Below, in pieces: positions 11,201-18,735 of a stretch of 64,000 nt of DNA. Numbering within the stretch: position 1 is the stretch's first letter; the number at the start of each line of letters is the position of its first letter. Origin of the DNA: Lepisosteus oculatus (Eukaryota; Chordata; Actinopteri; Semionotiformes; Lepisosteidae); NCBI RefSeq assembly GCF_040954835.1, contig NC_090711.1:751501-815500 (forward strand). The letters run 5' to 3'. Below the pieces are notes generated by a model. The model did not search any database and was not told the origin of the DNA. It saw only the letters and a program-made list of their open reading frames with translations. A program made the translations under genes and the position numbers.

Positions 11201-14200
11201 TGATCCCACATTAGAATTTTGCTCATTAACCCTCCTCTGTGTCAGAGTAATCTGATTTAACTCTTACATCATACATCTCGTGCTCTCGTGTATTCCCAGG
11301 TGTGGCAAATGAGGTGGGTGGAATCACGTTTATACAGGTGCAGCCCGGAGAAAGCAGCCCCCTCACAGCTCAGGCTCTGCTCCCTGCCTCCCCCAGCCGC
11401 TCTGGGCCGGGCCTGTCCGCACCAGAACCCCAGAACAACGCTGGCAAACCCCGGAGGACTGGCTCCCTGGCGCTGTTCTTTAGGAAGGTGAGCTGGGAGC
11501 AGGCCTCATTGCATAGGGTGTAACTTTTTGTTGTGTTGATAAAAACAGACTTTTTTCATTTTAATTTTACCCCCTTCCCAGGTGTACCACCTGGCCAGTG
11601 TGCGGTTACGTGACCTCTGCCTGAAACTGGACATTTCTGCAGAGCTGCGGAGGAAGATCTGGACGTGTTTTGAGTGCTCACTGGTGCACTGCAGTGACCT
11701 GATGAAGGACAGGCACTTAGACCAGCTTCTGCTCTGTGCTGTTTATATTGTCTCGAAGGTAAGGTCTTTAATGCAAATATTAAAGTACTTTATGCCTTTC
11801 ACCGTACTTGAAAGTTTCCAAACTGCACTTTCCTACTTGTTAATTTATTTTTAAGGATTTTAAACCTGCCGGTTTCTTTTGCAGGTAACCAAAGAAGAGC
11901 ACACCTTTCAGGATATCATGAAGTGCTACCGCAGCCAACCCCAAGCCAGCAGTCATGTAAGTAATACGTCCTCAACATCACAAGGCACTTACCCTGATAT
12001 CTGCACCTTGAGGAATCATTCTGTTTAGGGTTTAGGGTGTTGTTTAAAAAAAATACACTTGCTTTATTTTAGTACATACAGGTGAAATTCTGGATGGTAC
12101 TTGCCAAATTCTTCCAGCAGATAACTTCCCTGCCCTGAAGCAAGGACTGGAGGATTCGGGAGAATTAAAGAGCGTTTATTTAGGGGGTGCACCCCCCTTG
12201 CAGAGGGTCATGCGTGCATCCAGCCATGTTGTTAAAGCTGCTGTCTTTCCAGACGTGACTGGAAGAGGCACGTAGGTCAGTCAGCTGGGGGTCGAAAGGC
12301 CTCCTCTCGAGTGAATCCTTTCTGATGTCCATCAAGTGCAGGACCGCTAACACACTGTTGTCCCTCGTCTTTTCTGTTCAGGTATACAGAAGCGTCCTTC
12401 TCAAGGAGCGGCCTAGAGCGATGTCGCCAGACAGGCACAGCATGGACAGCGATATTCCCAGCATGGCCCGTGATGGTAGGACTTTTATCAGGAATGTTTG
12501 AATGCTGCTTTTCCGAGCTCTGTAATCCTCGGCCTGACGGAGTTTGATAACCACAACAGCTGTGCGCTGTGTGAACACATCTCGGGTCGTAGCAGAGCGT
12601 TTTGACGCTAGTTTATGGTTTGCGTCTGTTCGGGTTTCTCGTTTCTTTGCTGCTTTCTGAGCTGCCTTTCTTCCTGGGACAGCGGCGGCCACTGCAGGGG
12701 ACAGCGATTCCAGGGCAGGCCCGGCAGAGGACAGAGGCGACCTCATCCAGTTCTACAATACCGTCTACGTGCTGAGAATGAAAGAGTTTGCCCAGAAATA
12801 CGCAAGATCAAGCCTTGACCACAGGGTACCGGATGCATGTTTATTCTAGCACATCGTGACTTTATAGAATAGACCATAACGAATACTCAGATAAAATACG
12901 TGGTCTCTTCTCAATTTTCCTGCCTTTTTAAATTGCCATTTTCTTTGTATTGAACATACATACCAAAACCAAGCCTCACTTGACCACTTCCAGATAAATA
13001 GCGTGTTTAAATGTTTAGATAAGATAAACATTATTGTCCCCCTGGGGAAAATGTCTTATGGACACGCATTGCTCCTGTACATCAGAATACATCACAAAAC
13101 ATTACACATGACTTCTACTGGACAATGTTTAGCTTAATTAGGACAAACTAAAGGGATTCATATTGGTTGAGTGTCTTGGTTCCCTTGAATCTTTTAGAGC
13201 CTGTTATCAGAATGAGTAAGTGGCAGGTGGGGATTTGGCTATAAACGCCTGGTTGTGAGTGAAGAGCGAATGCGCTTGAAGACAGGATGCCGGCCACGTG
13301 AGGGCGCTCCTGGAGGCGGCTCTGGTTTCGAGTTTCGTGTTTTCCTCTCCTGCAGGGAGAGGCCCCGCCCTTGTCTCCATTCCCGTCGGTGAGAGCACAG
13401 CCCCTGTCTCCTCGTCGCGTCTCCCAGAGGCACTCGGTGTACGTCTCCCCTCACAAGAATGGCTCCTGCATCACCCCTTCCTCCGCCATCACGTACAGGT
13501 TCAGTGGCAGCCCCTCCAAGGTAACGCTGTTCGCCTCCTGACACTGGCTTGTCAGAGGCTCCGATATTTCTTTCTGCACCTTTCCACTAATGTGTGTTAG
13601 ATCAATGAAACATGCCATTTGGCTTTGTAGATTTGTCTTTGTATCCGACAGTTCAGTTGTCGGACCAGAGTGTTGCTGTGAACTACTGTTTGTCCATTTC
13701 TTCCATTTCCGAGTCACGGAAGGAAACGCTATTATTAATGGTACCCTGTTCTTGATCCTTTTGATACAGGGAAGCCCTTTAAATTGAGCGGAGGAGAATG
13801 AATTAATTGCAACACAAGCAGATAGACTGAAGTATTTTTTAGGTGCCACTATTCCAAAACATATGCAAAGCGATGTGATTCTAAGGTATTGTCATTCCAA
13901 ATGGGTTATGAATGTTTGTAAGACTTGAGCCCCAGCTGAAGCAAATTAAAACTCTTCTTGTTTCATGTTATCTCTTGGAGGGGAAAAATAATTTGTGCTA
14001 TTAAGTGTTGGTATTATTACTTGTGTTGTTGATAGATTGTGTTGCAGTCTTCTTGGGTCTTTACTTTTGCTTTCAAAGCCATTTTTTGTCTGATTGTCGG
14101 TGTATTTGACCTGCAGTGCTTGGGGGCAGTCTGTAGATGAGAAGAAGCCTTGTGCCTTGTAACCCGTTTAGCCAGATATCTGTGCAAAAGGCAGCGATTG

Positions 14201-14405
14201 ACTTTAACCCAGGTCTCTCTGATGTTTCTCTCAGAACCTGAGAGACATCAACAGCATGATCAAGCAGGGCGAGAGGATGAGCCGGAAGAGGGCCTTCACC
14301 ATGGACAGCGACTCGGAGTCCCCCGCCAAGAGGCTGTGCCAGGAGAACGAAGATGTCCTGTTGAAGCGCCTGCAGGACGTGGTCAGCGAGAGGGCCAACC
14401 GCTGA
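2071..14405 (+). CDS. rbl1: rbl1, retinoblastoma-like protein 1 (p107), complete 22-exon gene
   Basis: Pocket protein p107, a nuclear co-repressor that binds E2F4/E2F5 and the MuvB core and inhibits cyclin A/E-CDK2. Coding exons are 2071-2235, 3863-3996, 4266-4466, 4883-4947, 5050-5178, 5642-5802, 6330-6394, 6753-6939, 7372-7538, 8174-8286, 8521-8624, 9119-9256, 9585-9749, 10202-10337, 10555-10821, 11300-11487, 11582-11758, 11885-11956, 12382-12475, 12683-12825, 13356-13520 and 14235-14405. They total 3207 nt (1068 residues plus stop), every junction is GT-AG, and the frame stays open throughout. Domains: N-terminal cyclin-like fold (about 60-360), pocket A (about 378-600), spacer with KRRLF (665-669), pocket B (about 786-957) and C-terminal tail. 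Residues aligned with the RB LxCxE contacts are present: Y850, K854, Y934, N935. The p107 rather than p130 assignment rests on near-identity to remembered RBL1 in exons 3, 5, 8, 12, 15 and 22. An in-frame TGA at 2023-2025 supports the start. Confidence 0.97.
2918..3030. repeat. foldback element in rbl1 intron 1
   Basis: Left arm begins caggtaaaggtgatttccag at 2922, and the right arm ends ggaataaacctttacctg at 3022, with similar inverted sequence between. The same arms and the centre (ggagcctccttc here, gaaggctcc on the other strand) occur at 29196-29341, so this is a decayed copy of one family, in opposite orientation of the centre. Confidence 0.6.
3108..3340 (-). repeat. tRNA-derived SINE in intron 1 (family B)
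   Basis: The reverse complement matches the SINE at 50236-50516 over almost its whole length. Shared parts are the tRNA-like head with B box (GGATTTCAACC at 3276-3286 on plus), the CCGGCAGAGGAATCCTACTC block, GGGCCCCTGAGCAAGG-like core and the tail with gtatgcgaaaagacaaat. It is somewhat older than the 50-kb copy. Confidence 0.85.
3863..3996 (+). CDS. rbl1: rbl1 exon 2 (residues 56-99, 100 split)
   Basis: Begins after a cctgcag acceptor with GEVAHWLACSLYAACRKG, the start of the N-terminal cyclin-like domain, and continues to ILRSSKL. The RSSKL end is the p107 form (p130 differs here). The gtgagc donor interrupts the codon for S100 after two bases. Confidence 0.96.
4062..4124 (+). repeat. dispersed repeat tail, plus orientation (intron 2)
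   Basis: gcactgctgctgtaaaacaa, then attgccccctcggggataat and aaagactccc. It is the counterpart of the reversed copy at 1574-1640. A related TTATTGTCCCCCTGGGGAAAA lies at about 13031-13050 in intron 20. The parent element was not identified. Confidence 0.6.
4266..4466 (+). CDS. rbl1: rbl1 exon 3 (residues 100-166, 167 split)
   Basis: Encodes the conserved LIQFFSKMKKW block, then RERIARLERNFEVSTVIFKK and a basic RSRKHR end, all in the N-terminal domain. The acceptor ends in ccccag and the donor is gtacga, which is weaker than most in this gene but keeps phase with exon 4. Confidence 0.96.
4646..4660 (+). promoter_or_regulatory. candidate CTCF site in rbl1 intron 3
   Basis: GAACCAGGGGGCACT keeps the CTCF core (CCAGGGGGCACT) with mismatches only at the first two outer positions of CCASYAGRKGGCRSY. 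Sequence match only. Confidence 0.4.
4883..4947 (+). CDS. rbl1: rbl1 exon 4 (residues 167-188, 189 split)
   Basis: A 65-nt micro-exon coding RRLPCHVSDVFKFCWTLFVY and then TK. It was found by continuity between the RKHR end of exon 3 and the GNFRMIGDD start of exon 5. Acceptor ttccgtcag, donor gtaatg. The length and both phases fit the RBL1 gene structure. Confidence 0.95.
5050..5178 (+). CDS. rbl1: rbl1 exon 5 (residues 189-231, 232 split)
   Basis: Encodes GNFRMIGDDLVNSYHLLLCC and LDLVFGNALLCPNRKDLINP, a segment almost identical to mammalian p107. Acceptor ttctcag, donor gtaacg. It is part of the N-terminal structured domain. Confidence 0.97.
5642..5802 (+). CDS. rbl1: rbl1 exon 6 (residues 232-285)
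   Basis: Begins GLPKDYHSPDY and contains the conserved LCELHDGLVVEAKGIKEHYF motif followed by KPYINKLFERQ. Acceptor ttttgcag, donor gtaaca, ending in phase 0. Confidence 0.97.
6330..6394 (+). CDS. rbl1: rbl1 exon 7 (residues 286-306, 307 split)
   Basis: A second 65-nt micro-exon, ILRGNQVTLTELLDTTNFID plus N. The sequence is diverged from mammals, as expected for this linker. A long T tract and ttttaag form the acceptor, and gtaagt is a perfect donor. Both phases join exons 6 and 8 without a break. Confidence 0.92.
6753..6939 (+). CDS. rbl1: rbl1 exon 8 (residues 307-369)
   Basis: Encodes NKAVNREYEEYVLTVGDFDE and RVFLGADADEEIGTPRK, then a variable stretch and NLQQHFDK. The GADADEEIGTPRK block is diagnostic for p107. 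Acceptor cacaacag, donor gtacca. Confidence 0.97.
7372..7538 (+). CDS. rbl1: rbl1 exon 9, start of pocket A (residues 370-424, 425 split)
   Basis: Begins ARSFAPSTPLTGRRYLKEKE and continues VTPVSSATQSVSRLQGMV, the first helix region of pocket A. TPLTG (377-381) and TP sites are typical CDK-directed positions in p107. Acceptor ctccacag, donor gtgagc. Confidence 0.97.
8174..8286 (+). CDS. rbl1: rbl1 exon 10, pocket A (residues 425-462, 463 split)
   Basis: Encodes RSCSRDPTETILNRVKTLGE then LFRQHYTRVTEDHAASHM. It is the least conserved part of pocket A, but cysteine and helix spacing follow p107. Acceptor gctaaag, donor gtgaga. Confidence 0.94.
8521..8624 (+). CDS. rbl1: rbl1 exon 11, pocket A (residues 463-497)
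   Basis: Encodes DFADNRLKLAEILYYKILEN and VMVLETRRLHGKDMA, a well conserved pocket A helix pair. The acceptor has a strong T tract (attttttcag) and the donor is a perfect gtaagt. Confidence 0.97.
9119..9256 (+). CDS. rbl1: rbl1 exon 12, pocket A (residues 498-543)
   Basis: Encodes VLLEQDIFHRSLMACCLEVV and LFAYSSQRTFPWIIDILNLR, then PFYFYK. This is the most conserved pocket A core and is nearly identical to mammalian p107. Acceptor ctgtctcag, donor gtaggc. Confidence 0.98.
9585..9749 (+). CDS. rbl1: rbl1 exon 13, end of pocket A (residues 544-598)
   Basis: Encodes VIEVFIRSEEGLSRDMVKHL and NNIEEQILECRAW, then LWEALEAAHSKVPTVEE. This closes pocket A and leads into the spacer. Acceptor tgtgccag, donor gtaagg. 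Confidence 0.97.
10202..10337 (+). CDS. rbl1: rbl1 exon 14, spacer (residues 599-643, 644 split)
   Basis: Encodes VTFPSNFETGSGSSGPAHLP and VALSPIVHPRLREVR. Low-complexity, Ser/Pro-rich spacer between the pocket halves, with an SP site for CDK. Acceptor tttttccag, donor gtgagc. The last nine residues (GLGGSARK end) are diverged. Confidence 0.92.
10555..10821 (+). CDS. rbl1: rbl1 exon 15, spacer with cyclin-binding RxL motif (residues 644-732)
   Basis: Contains SLHDRYSSPTAGSAKRRLFG. KRRLF at 665-669 is the RxL-type cyclin A/E docking motif of p107, and several SP/TP sites surround it (649, 659, 676 region). Later TLLTMAAAMVTTTSGQQLTI and PVQG match the end of the p107 spacer. It is the largest coding exon. 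Acceptor ctctgcag, donor gtgagg. Confidence 0.97.
11300..11487 (+). CDS. rbl1: rbl1 exon 16, spacer to pocket B (residues 733-795)
   Basis: Begins GVANEVGGITFIQVQPGESS, runs through a Pro/Ser-rich linker, and ends KPRRTGSLALFFRK at the entry of pocket B. Acceptor attcccag, donor gtgagc. Confidence 0.96.
11582..11758 (+). CDS. rbl1: rbl1 exon 17, pocket B core (residues 796-854)
   Basis: Encodes VYHLASVRLRDLCLKLDISA and onward through MKDRHLDQLLLCAVYIVSK. C847, Y850 and K854 align with RB C706, Y709 and K713; the last two contact LxCxE ligands. The fold and binding cleft should therefore be intact. Acceptor cttcccag, donor gtaagg. Confidence 0.98.
11885..11956 (+). CDS. rbl1: rbl1 exon 18, pocket B (residues 855-878)
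   Basis: A 72-nt exon encoding VTKEEHTFQDIMKCYRSQPQ then ASSH, strongly conserved in p107. Acceptor tttgcag, donor gtaagt. Confidence 0.97.
12382..12475 (+). CDS. rbl1: rbl1 exon 19, pocket B insert (residues 879-909, 910 split)
   Basis: VYRSVLLK is conserved; the rest (ERPRAMSPDRHSMDSD and on) belongs to the pocket B insert that p107 and p130 have and RB lacks. This insert is variable between species. Acceptor ctgttcag; the donor ATG|gtagga is weak, so an alternative 5' splice site is possible. Confidence 0.9.
12683..12825 (+). CDS. rbl1: rbl1 exon 20, end of pocket B (residues 910-957)
   Basis: After an Ala/Gly-rich end of the insert comes EDRGDLIQFYNTVYVLRMKE. Y934 and N935 correspond to RB Y756 and N757 in the LxCxE cleft. 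The exon closes with FAQKYARSSLDHR. The donor AGG|gtaccg is weak; phase and continuity with GEAPPLSP in exon 21 support it. Mammalian p107 has a slightly longer linker here. Confidence 0.9.
13028..13062 (-). repeat. fragment of the CCCC/GGGG dispersed repeat (intron 20)
   Basis: cattattgtccccctgggga then aaatgtcttat shares the palindromic ATTGTCCCC-GGGG core with 1574-1640 and 4062-4124 and with similar tails elsewhere. It is short, so assignment is tentative. Confidence 0.35.
13356..13520 (+). CDS. rbl1: rbl1 exon 21, C-terminal region (residues 958-1012)
   Basis: Encodes GEAPPLSPFP, then QPLSPRRVSQRHSVYVSPHK and FSGSPSK. Three SP sites (964, 975, 988) are CDK-type positions, and the VYVSPHKN motif is shared with p107. 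Acceptor tcctgcag, donor gtaacg. Confidence 0.96.
14235..14405 (+). CDS. rbl1: rbl1 exon 22, C-terminus and stop (residues 1013-1068)
   Basis: Encodes NLRDINSMIKQGERMSRKRA, DSDSESPAKRLCQENEDVLL, then KRLQDVVSERANR and TGA at 14403-14405. The tail is nearly identical to the human p107 C-terminus, including the SPAKR motif. Acceptor tttctctcag. Confidence 0.98.
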   Translation, partial: NLRDINSMIKQGERMSRKRAFTMDSDSESPAKRLCQENEDVLLKRLQDVVSERANR

Positions 14406-15676
14406 CCCCTGCCAGCGCCTCACTCCGCACACCAGGAACCCATCCTCTTGGCACTTCCACAGTGCGAGGTTCTTCTTATTCGCTCGGAGACATCCCAGCT
14501 CCAATCCAGTCCTGTTTGTGATGCAGGGAACTCTCTGTTCGCCATCACAGCCTGCAGTCTGCAGCTTTATTAACAGACAAGGCTTGGCGCAGACTTTTTC
14601 TTGGGAAATATCCTTGGGAAGACTTACACTAGGTGAAAATAGTTATCCTGCTTGTGTACCACTTCTCTGAATATGAGTTGAAAGTCACTATATTCTCTCT
14701 GCTTACGACAGATTCCAGATAAAATGTCCAGTCTCACCTGAGCCAAGAAAGATGAGTGTTGATCTGTCTTATCTGTGCTGGATGTCTTAGCTGGAATGGA
14801 GAGCTACTCCAGGGCTGTGAAAGCCATATGGAACAGAAAGCTTCCAAGACCAAGAAAAACTCAGTCTGCATTAGGTAGTTGCCAAATTATCACCTTTCCT
14901 ATGCTGATAATAACGTGGCAACATTTTATACTAAGATGTGTAGCATCTACACTTCTTTATCAATTGTATTTTTTAAACAGATGGTTCATTTTCTCTATGC
15001 TTTAGACGTGCTCAACTCCTCCAATCTATTTTCTTCTACGTTTTTAGCGTTTCTATATATGTATTCTTTTTATGTGTTTTAAGGTGGCTTTCTAATAATG
15101 TCAGTTTTGTGAACTACATTCAGTGTATAATTACTGAAGCTTGGTTGTGTGTAATATTTTCTTCTGGCTGATTTTAAGTGATGCTGTAATACTTGACCAA
15201 CAGAAATCAGTGCCTTGATGTTTTATTTTCAATTTGAAGGGCTGACTGTTTTTAACAGAAGAACCTATTACTGAAAAAGCTGCTACAACTAATAGTTAAA
15301 AGGGCATAACTTACAATTTTGACCAATTCTGGTTATATAAAAAAGGCTATTCAGCAATTGAAAAGGACTGTCATCCTCTGAAGTAGGATTACTTTTGTCT
15401 CAAAAGCAAAACATTTTTAATTGTCCATAATTCCTGACTAATTTAACATTTCATGTTGCATAAATTACAAACACAACGTGCTTTGATAAAAAGGAAATTA
15501 TTGCACATAACCTAAATGGCATGCTTTGTTACCTTCAAGAGCACAATGTGTAGACTCTCCAGTGAAACAGCTATCGAGCATGAACTTGGAGGCATCAAGT
15601 GTGTATCCTAGCAACAGCCTGACAGTTTATCTGCTGCACCAGCACTGAATGACACCCCTTTGCACACTGAAGTTTT

Positions 15677-15682
15677 AATAAA
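15677..15682 (+). terminator. alternative upstream poly(A) signal
   Basis: AATAAA in agttttaataaaagctgtgt, with GT-rich sequence (gctgtgttgagctttctc) just after. It would give a 3' UTR of about 1.3 kb. It is weaker evidence than the distal signal. Confidence 0.4.
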
Positions 15683-16306
15683 AGCTGTGTTGAGCTTTCT
15701 CCTGGAAACCAGAGACGCTTTCTGAATTTGATAACCTCGATTCAGCAACGTGTAATCAAAGCTCAGGAGATCTGACGACTGATGACCAGTATCTTGCATC
15801 AGTTAATTAACTAATTGCCGCAGTGCTCCATCTTGCTGGACCAGCTTGTGAGCAAGGCTTGGTGACGTAGCTCATCCAGCATCCAAGACGGTGTTGAGCC
15901 TGTTGGCCAGTTTGCACAAATGCAAAAAAAAAAAGCTCTGAGCCCTGCTCATACTGCGTTTTTGTTTGGAAAATCCCACAAGCTTGTGAATATCCTCTAA
16001 CCAGTTCAGTCATTGTGTTCTTTGGGCTTTTAATGTTTCAGCTGAATGTGAGCCAAGTGAAAGCTCAGTGGCTGAAAGATTGAAGTTCTGAAGAAGGTTA
16101 GTAGATGTTTGGTTGAGCCCCCATCGGACAGAGTGGTGCAACCGATGGTTTGTTATATGGCAGTGCTGCTTGGTTTTTTCCAGTGTGACAGTGTTAGAGT
16201 TAACTGTTTCTTTAAGTGGCACCTGACTAGTGACAAATCTTGACACTATTCAAATTTCAAATGCCCCAGGAGGAAAAAACATGTACAGTTTATCAGTGCC
16301 TTGAAA

Positions 16307-16314
16307 TGTACATA
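16307..16314 (+). promoter_or_regulatory. Pumilio recognition element in 3' UTR
   Basis: TGTACATA matches the UGUANAUA consensus and ends four bases before the AATAAA signal. Pumilio is known to repress several cell-cycle mRNAs; whether this site is used is inference. Confidence 0.45.
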
Positions 16315-16318
16315 TGAA

Positions 16319-16324
16319 AATAAA
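16319..16324 (+). terminator. poly(A) signal of rbl1
   Basis: AATAAA followed within 60 bases by T-rich sequence (attttaacttgcttctcatg, then tttttatttt), a plausible downstream element. A Pumilio-type TGTACATA lies directly before it at 16307-16314. Confidence 0.65.
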
Positions 16325-16345
16325 CTAAGAGTTTTTTATATTTTA

Positions 16346-18500
16346 ACTTGCTTCTCATGTTTTTATTTTATATATTTTACATCCTTCGTCTGTCTTCATG
16401 GGTCTGTCCATATTATTAGAAATAAACTGGGGTTAATACTGGAGAGGTGAGATTTGTTCACTTGTGTATTCAGGATGTATTCATAAAGTGAAATTTTACA
16501 AACTGGCAAACAGACCAACTAACATTTCCCCCAAACTAATAACAGCATCTAATCAATTCTTTCTAGGGTACAGAGGACATATCTTAGAAAATTAATTTTT
16601 GGACTAGTGACTAAAAACGAATACATGCTCTGTTCCTTTGTGCAATTGAATGAGTCTCTGTTGGAGTAGTACCAGTTGATTTTTTTCCTGTGAGCTCCTG
16701 TTTAATCTGTTATATTTCAGAGGTAAAAAAGAAAAACGTTGACGTCATGTTGTCTTTTTTGCTCTGAGGTTTTTGGGCCAAGTCTGCTGTGAGTTATTTG
16801 TCAAATAAATCAGTGTAGCAGGCAGGATCTCATCTGGGTGTCTGTACAGGATAGGTGAGTACTACTGTGAGCTGCTAATGAGCTCGTTATTGTTGTCTTA
16901 AGGTCTATAATGAGTCAGGCAGTTACTGGTTCTTTGAGGCTGCTTTTTTCTTGTTATATGATGCATGATGAATCTTCATTGCTTTTTGAAGGCCATTGTG
17001 CCTTTAACTGCTCTTCTCTATATGTGGCAGAAATAAGATATAGGCCAGTTTAAACCTGTGCTTCTCAAACCCAGGATCCTCTTCATCATGTGCATTTGTA
17101 AGTTTATGTATGTTATATAAAAACTGCCTTTTATCATTACTCTACATTTCAGTTAAATATAAAACATTGTCTGGAACAGTGAGAACTATAGGAAGAAGTA
17201 AGCTGATGCTGAACTTTGCAGTTTCTGTTATTCTATAATTAAACAGTGTAACTGAGTGGATGTTTAAAATACAGAAAATAATTTTCATTCAAATTCTTAT
17301 GAGCTAGTTTGCAGGCATGCCCATTGAATACATGTCCAGCTTGACAATGTGCTGAAAGAATAAAACCCGATGTTTGCCACCAGGTGGCGCCAGGAGAATG
17401 CTGTGTAGGCCATGTGGTCGTGCTCCACGGTGAAGTCACTGCAAAATCTTTCTCAGTTGTGCCAGCTCCTTTTAGAACTGGCGTTTAGATTCTTGTGGTG
17501 CTGCTATTAAAAGCTTTGAAGCTTTGGAATCGTAGTGAGGGTGGAGGTGAATTTCAAACCTGCATGGAGGCTGTGCACTTTTCCATTTTTGCACTGGCTT
17601 CTTGCTGTGCGTGTCTCGAAGACTCCTGCCTCTTTTCTGTCTTGTAGAATCCCTGTGGAGTCGCAGCCAGGCAGAGCTTTCAGCCGGCCACAGGGTCAGC
17701 AAGAAGAGGAAGTGCACCTTGCCCCGTGCTTGTTCCTGTTCTCAAACGTGAAGATCGCACTGCTGTGCTGCGAATACCCTACTTCTCCTCCACAAAGCCA
17801 CATGTGCTTTTTAATGAGAGCAGGTTTGTCTGTTTGGCTACCTAACAAAAAACAGGAACATGACCGACGTCTGGCTGAGAAAAGATTTTTGGGTATTTTT
17901 TCTGACGGAATGAAAGGGGTCGGAGGTGGTGTCTGTATTCACTGATGCTGCGGGAGACAGCTCCTGCTGGCGCGAGCAGGAGGTGACAGGAGAGTGGAAG
18001 AGCTGCCTGACGTGATCACAGCTTGCGATGGCACTGGGCCCTGCTGGTGACGCCTGAGGCCTAGGCGGTCCAGTGGCAATGCGGGGGCCCAGCTCCTGTC
18101 CTTACTGCTGCCCAGTGGACACCTAGTCTCTGTAGGTCACATTGGATGAATGGGGTGTACAAGTATACTGCTGAATGTTCTTCTTCCCTTTCTCCTGCTC
18201 TTCCTGGGTTCTGCTGAGGGGAAGACCTGCTGCTGGTGTGCGTTTCATTGGAACGTGTGTGAAGGATGATCATGATCACGTGAGTCTGGAATCTGATTCA
18301 ACAGGAATCCGGTGAACGTGCTAACATGTACTAATAGAGCAGCTCCTTTCAGTAAGATGGGTGAAGCTGGAATTGTAAGATCTCATCTGGCTGCCTTGGA
18401 CGTTCCCAAAACCTTCATTTCTCCTTCATGTAATCCTCCAGGGTTTTGGTTTGATCAGCACTTGGTTATGTGTGGAGTCTAAATCAAGAATCCTTCAGGA
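16346..18500. other. gene-free flank after rbl1
   Basis: AT-rich sequence with no coding exon. It holds a further AATAAA at 16421-16426 and another at 16804-16809, and the CTCF site at 17377. The open frame at 17535-17945 has no recognisable protein and no splice context. Confidence 0.6.
17377..17391 (+). promoter_or_regulatory. CTCF site, perfect match, 1 kb after rbl1
   Basis: CCACCAGGTGGCGCC fits every position of CCASYAGRKGGCRSY. It lies about 1.05 kb past the rbl1 poly(A) signal, between the gene and the gene-poor flank, a usual place for an insulator or loop anchor. Occupancy cannot be seen from sequence. Confidence 0.65.
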
Positions 18501-18537
18501 ACCAGCTGGGCAAGATCAATTCAGAACGTCAGAAAAA

Positions 18538-18735
18538 TTGCAAACAAGAGGAGGTTCTTCTGCTTATCTGGCCTGGTTGGAAGTTTGTAGTCAGATGATC
18601 TGAAGATCTCATCCAGCTGTTTCTTGACAGAAGCCAAGGTATGGGCTTTGATGACTTAGATGGGTAGCCTGGTCCACACCCCCCACAACCCTCTGTATTA
18701 AAGAAGTACCTTCTACCCTTGTTTGTGTTTCGTAC
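18538..18735 (+). repeat. CR1-like dispersed repeat fragment
   Basis: aagaggaggttcttctgctt, then tctggcctggttggaagttt, gatctcatccagctgtttct and accccccacaaccctctgta. The same layout is found in a well-known CR1/L2-type repeat of early-branching fishes and other vertebrates (aggaggccattcggcc ... ctggtccac ... cacaaccctctgtgtaaaga). It is diverged, with no open frame. Confidence 0.65.

Larger units (their letters stand above)
14406..16345 (+). other. rbl1: rbl1 3' UTR
   Basis: About 1.9 kb of AT-rich non-coding sequence from the rbl1 stop codon to the strongest poly(A) signal (16319-16324). An earlier AATAAA at 15677-15682 could give a shorter form, and AATAAA at 16421-16426 a slightly longer one. 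No open frame of note and no obvious recent repeat were seen. The end is inferred from the signal, not from transcripts. Confidence 0.65.

Noticed and set aside
13287-13312. CTCF-like GCCACGTGAGGGCGCTCC in intron 20
   Set aside because: Two mismatches fall in the central part of the motif, so it was not listed as a site.
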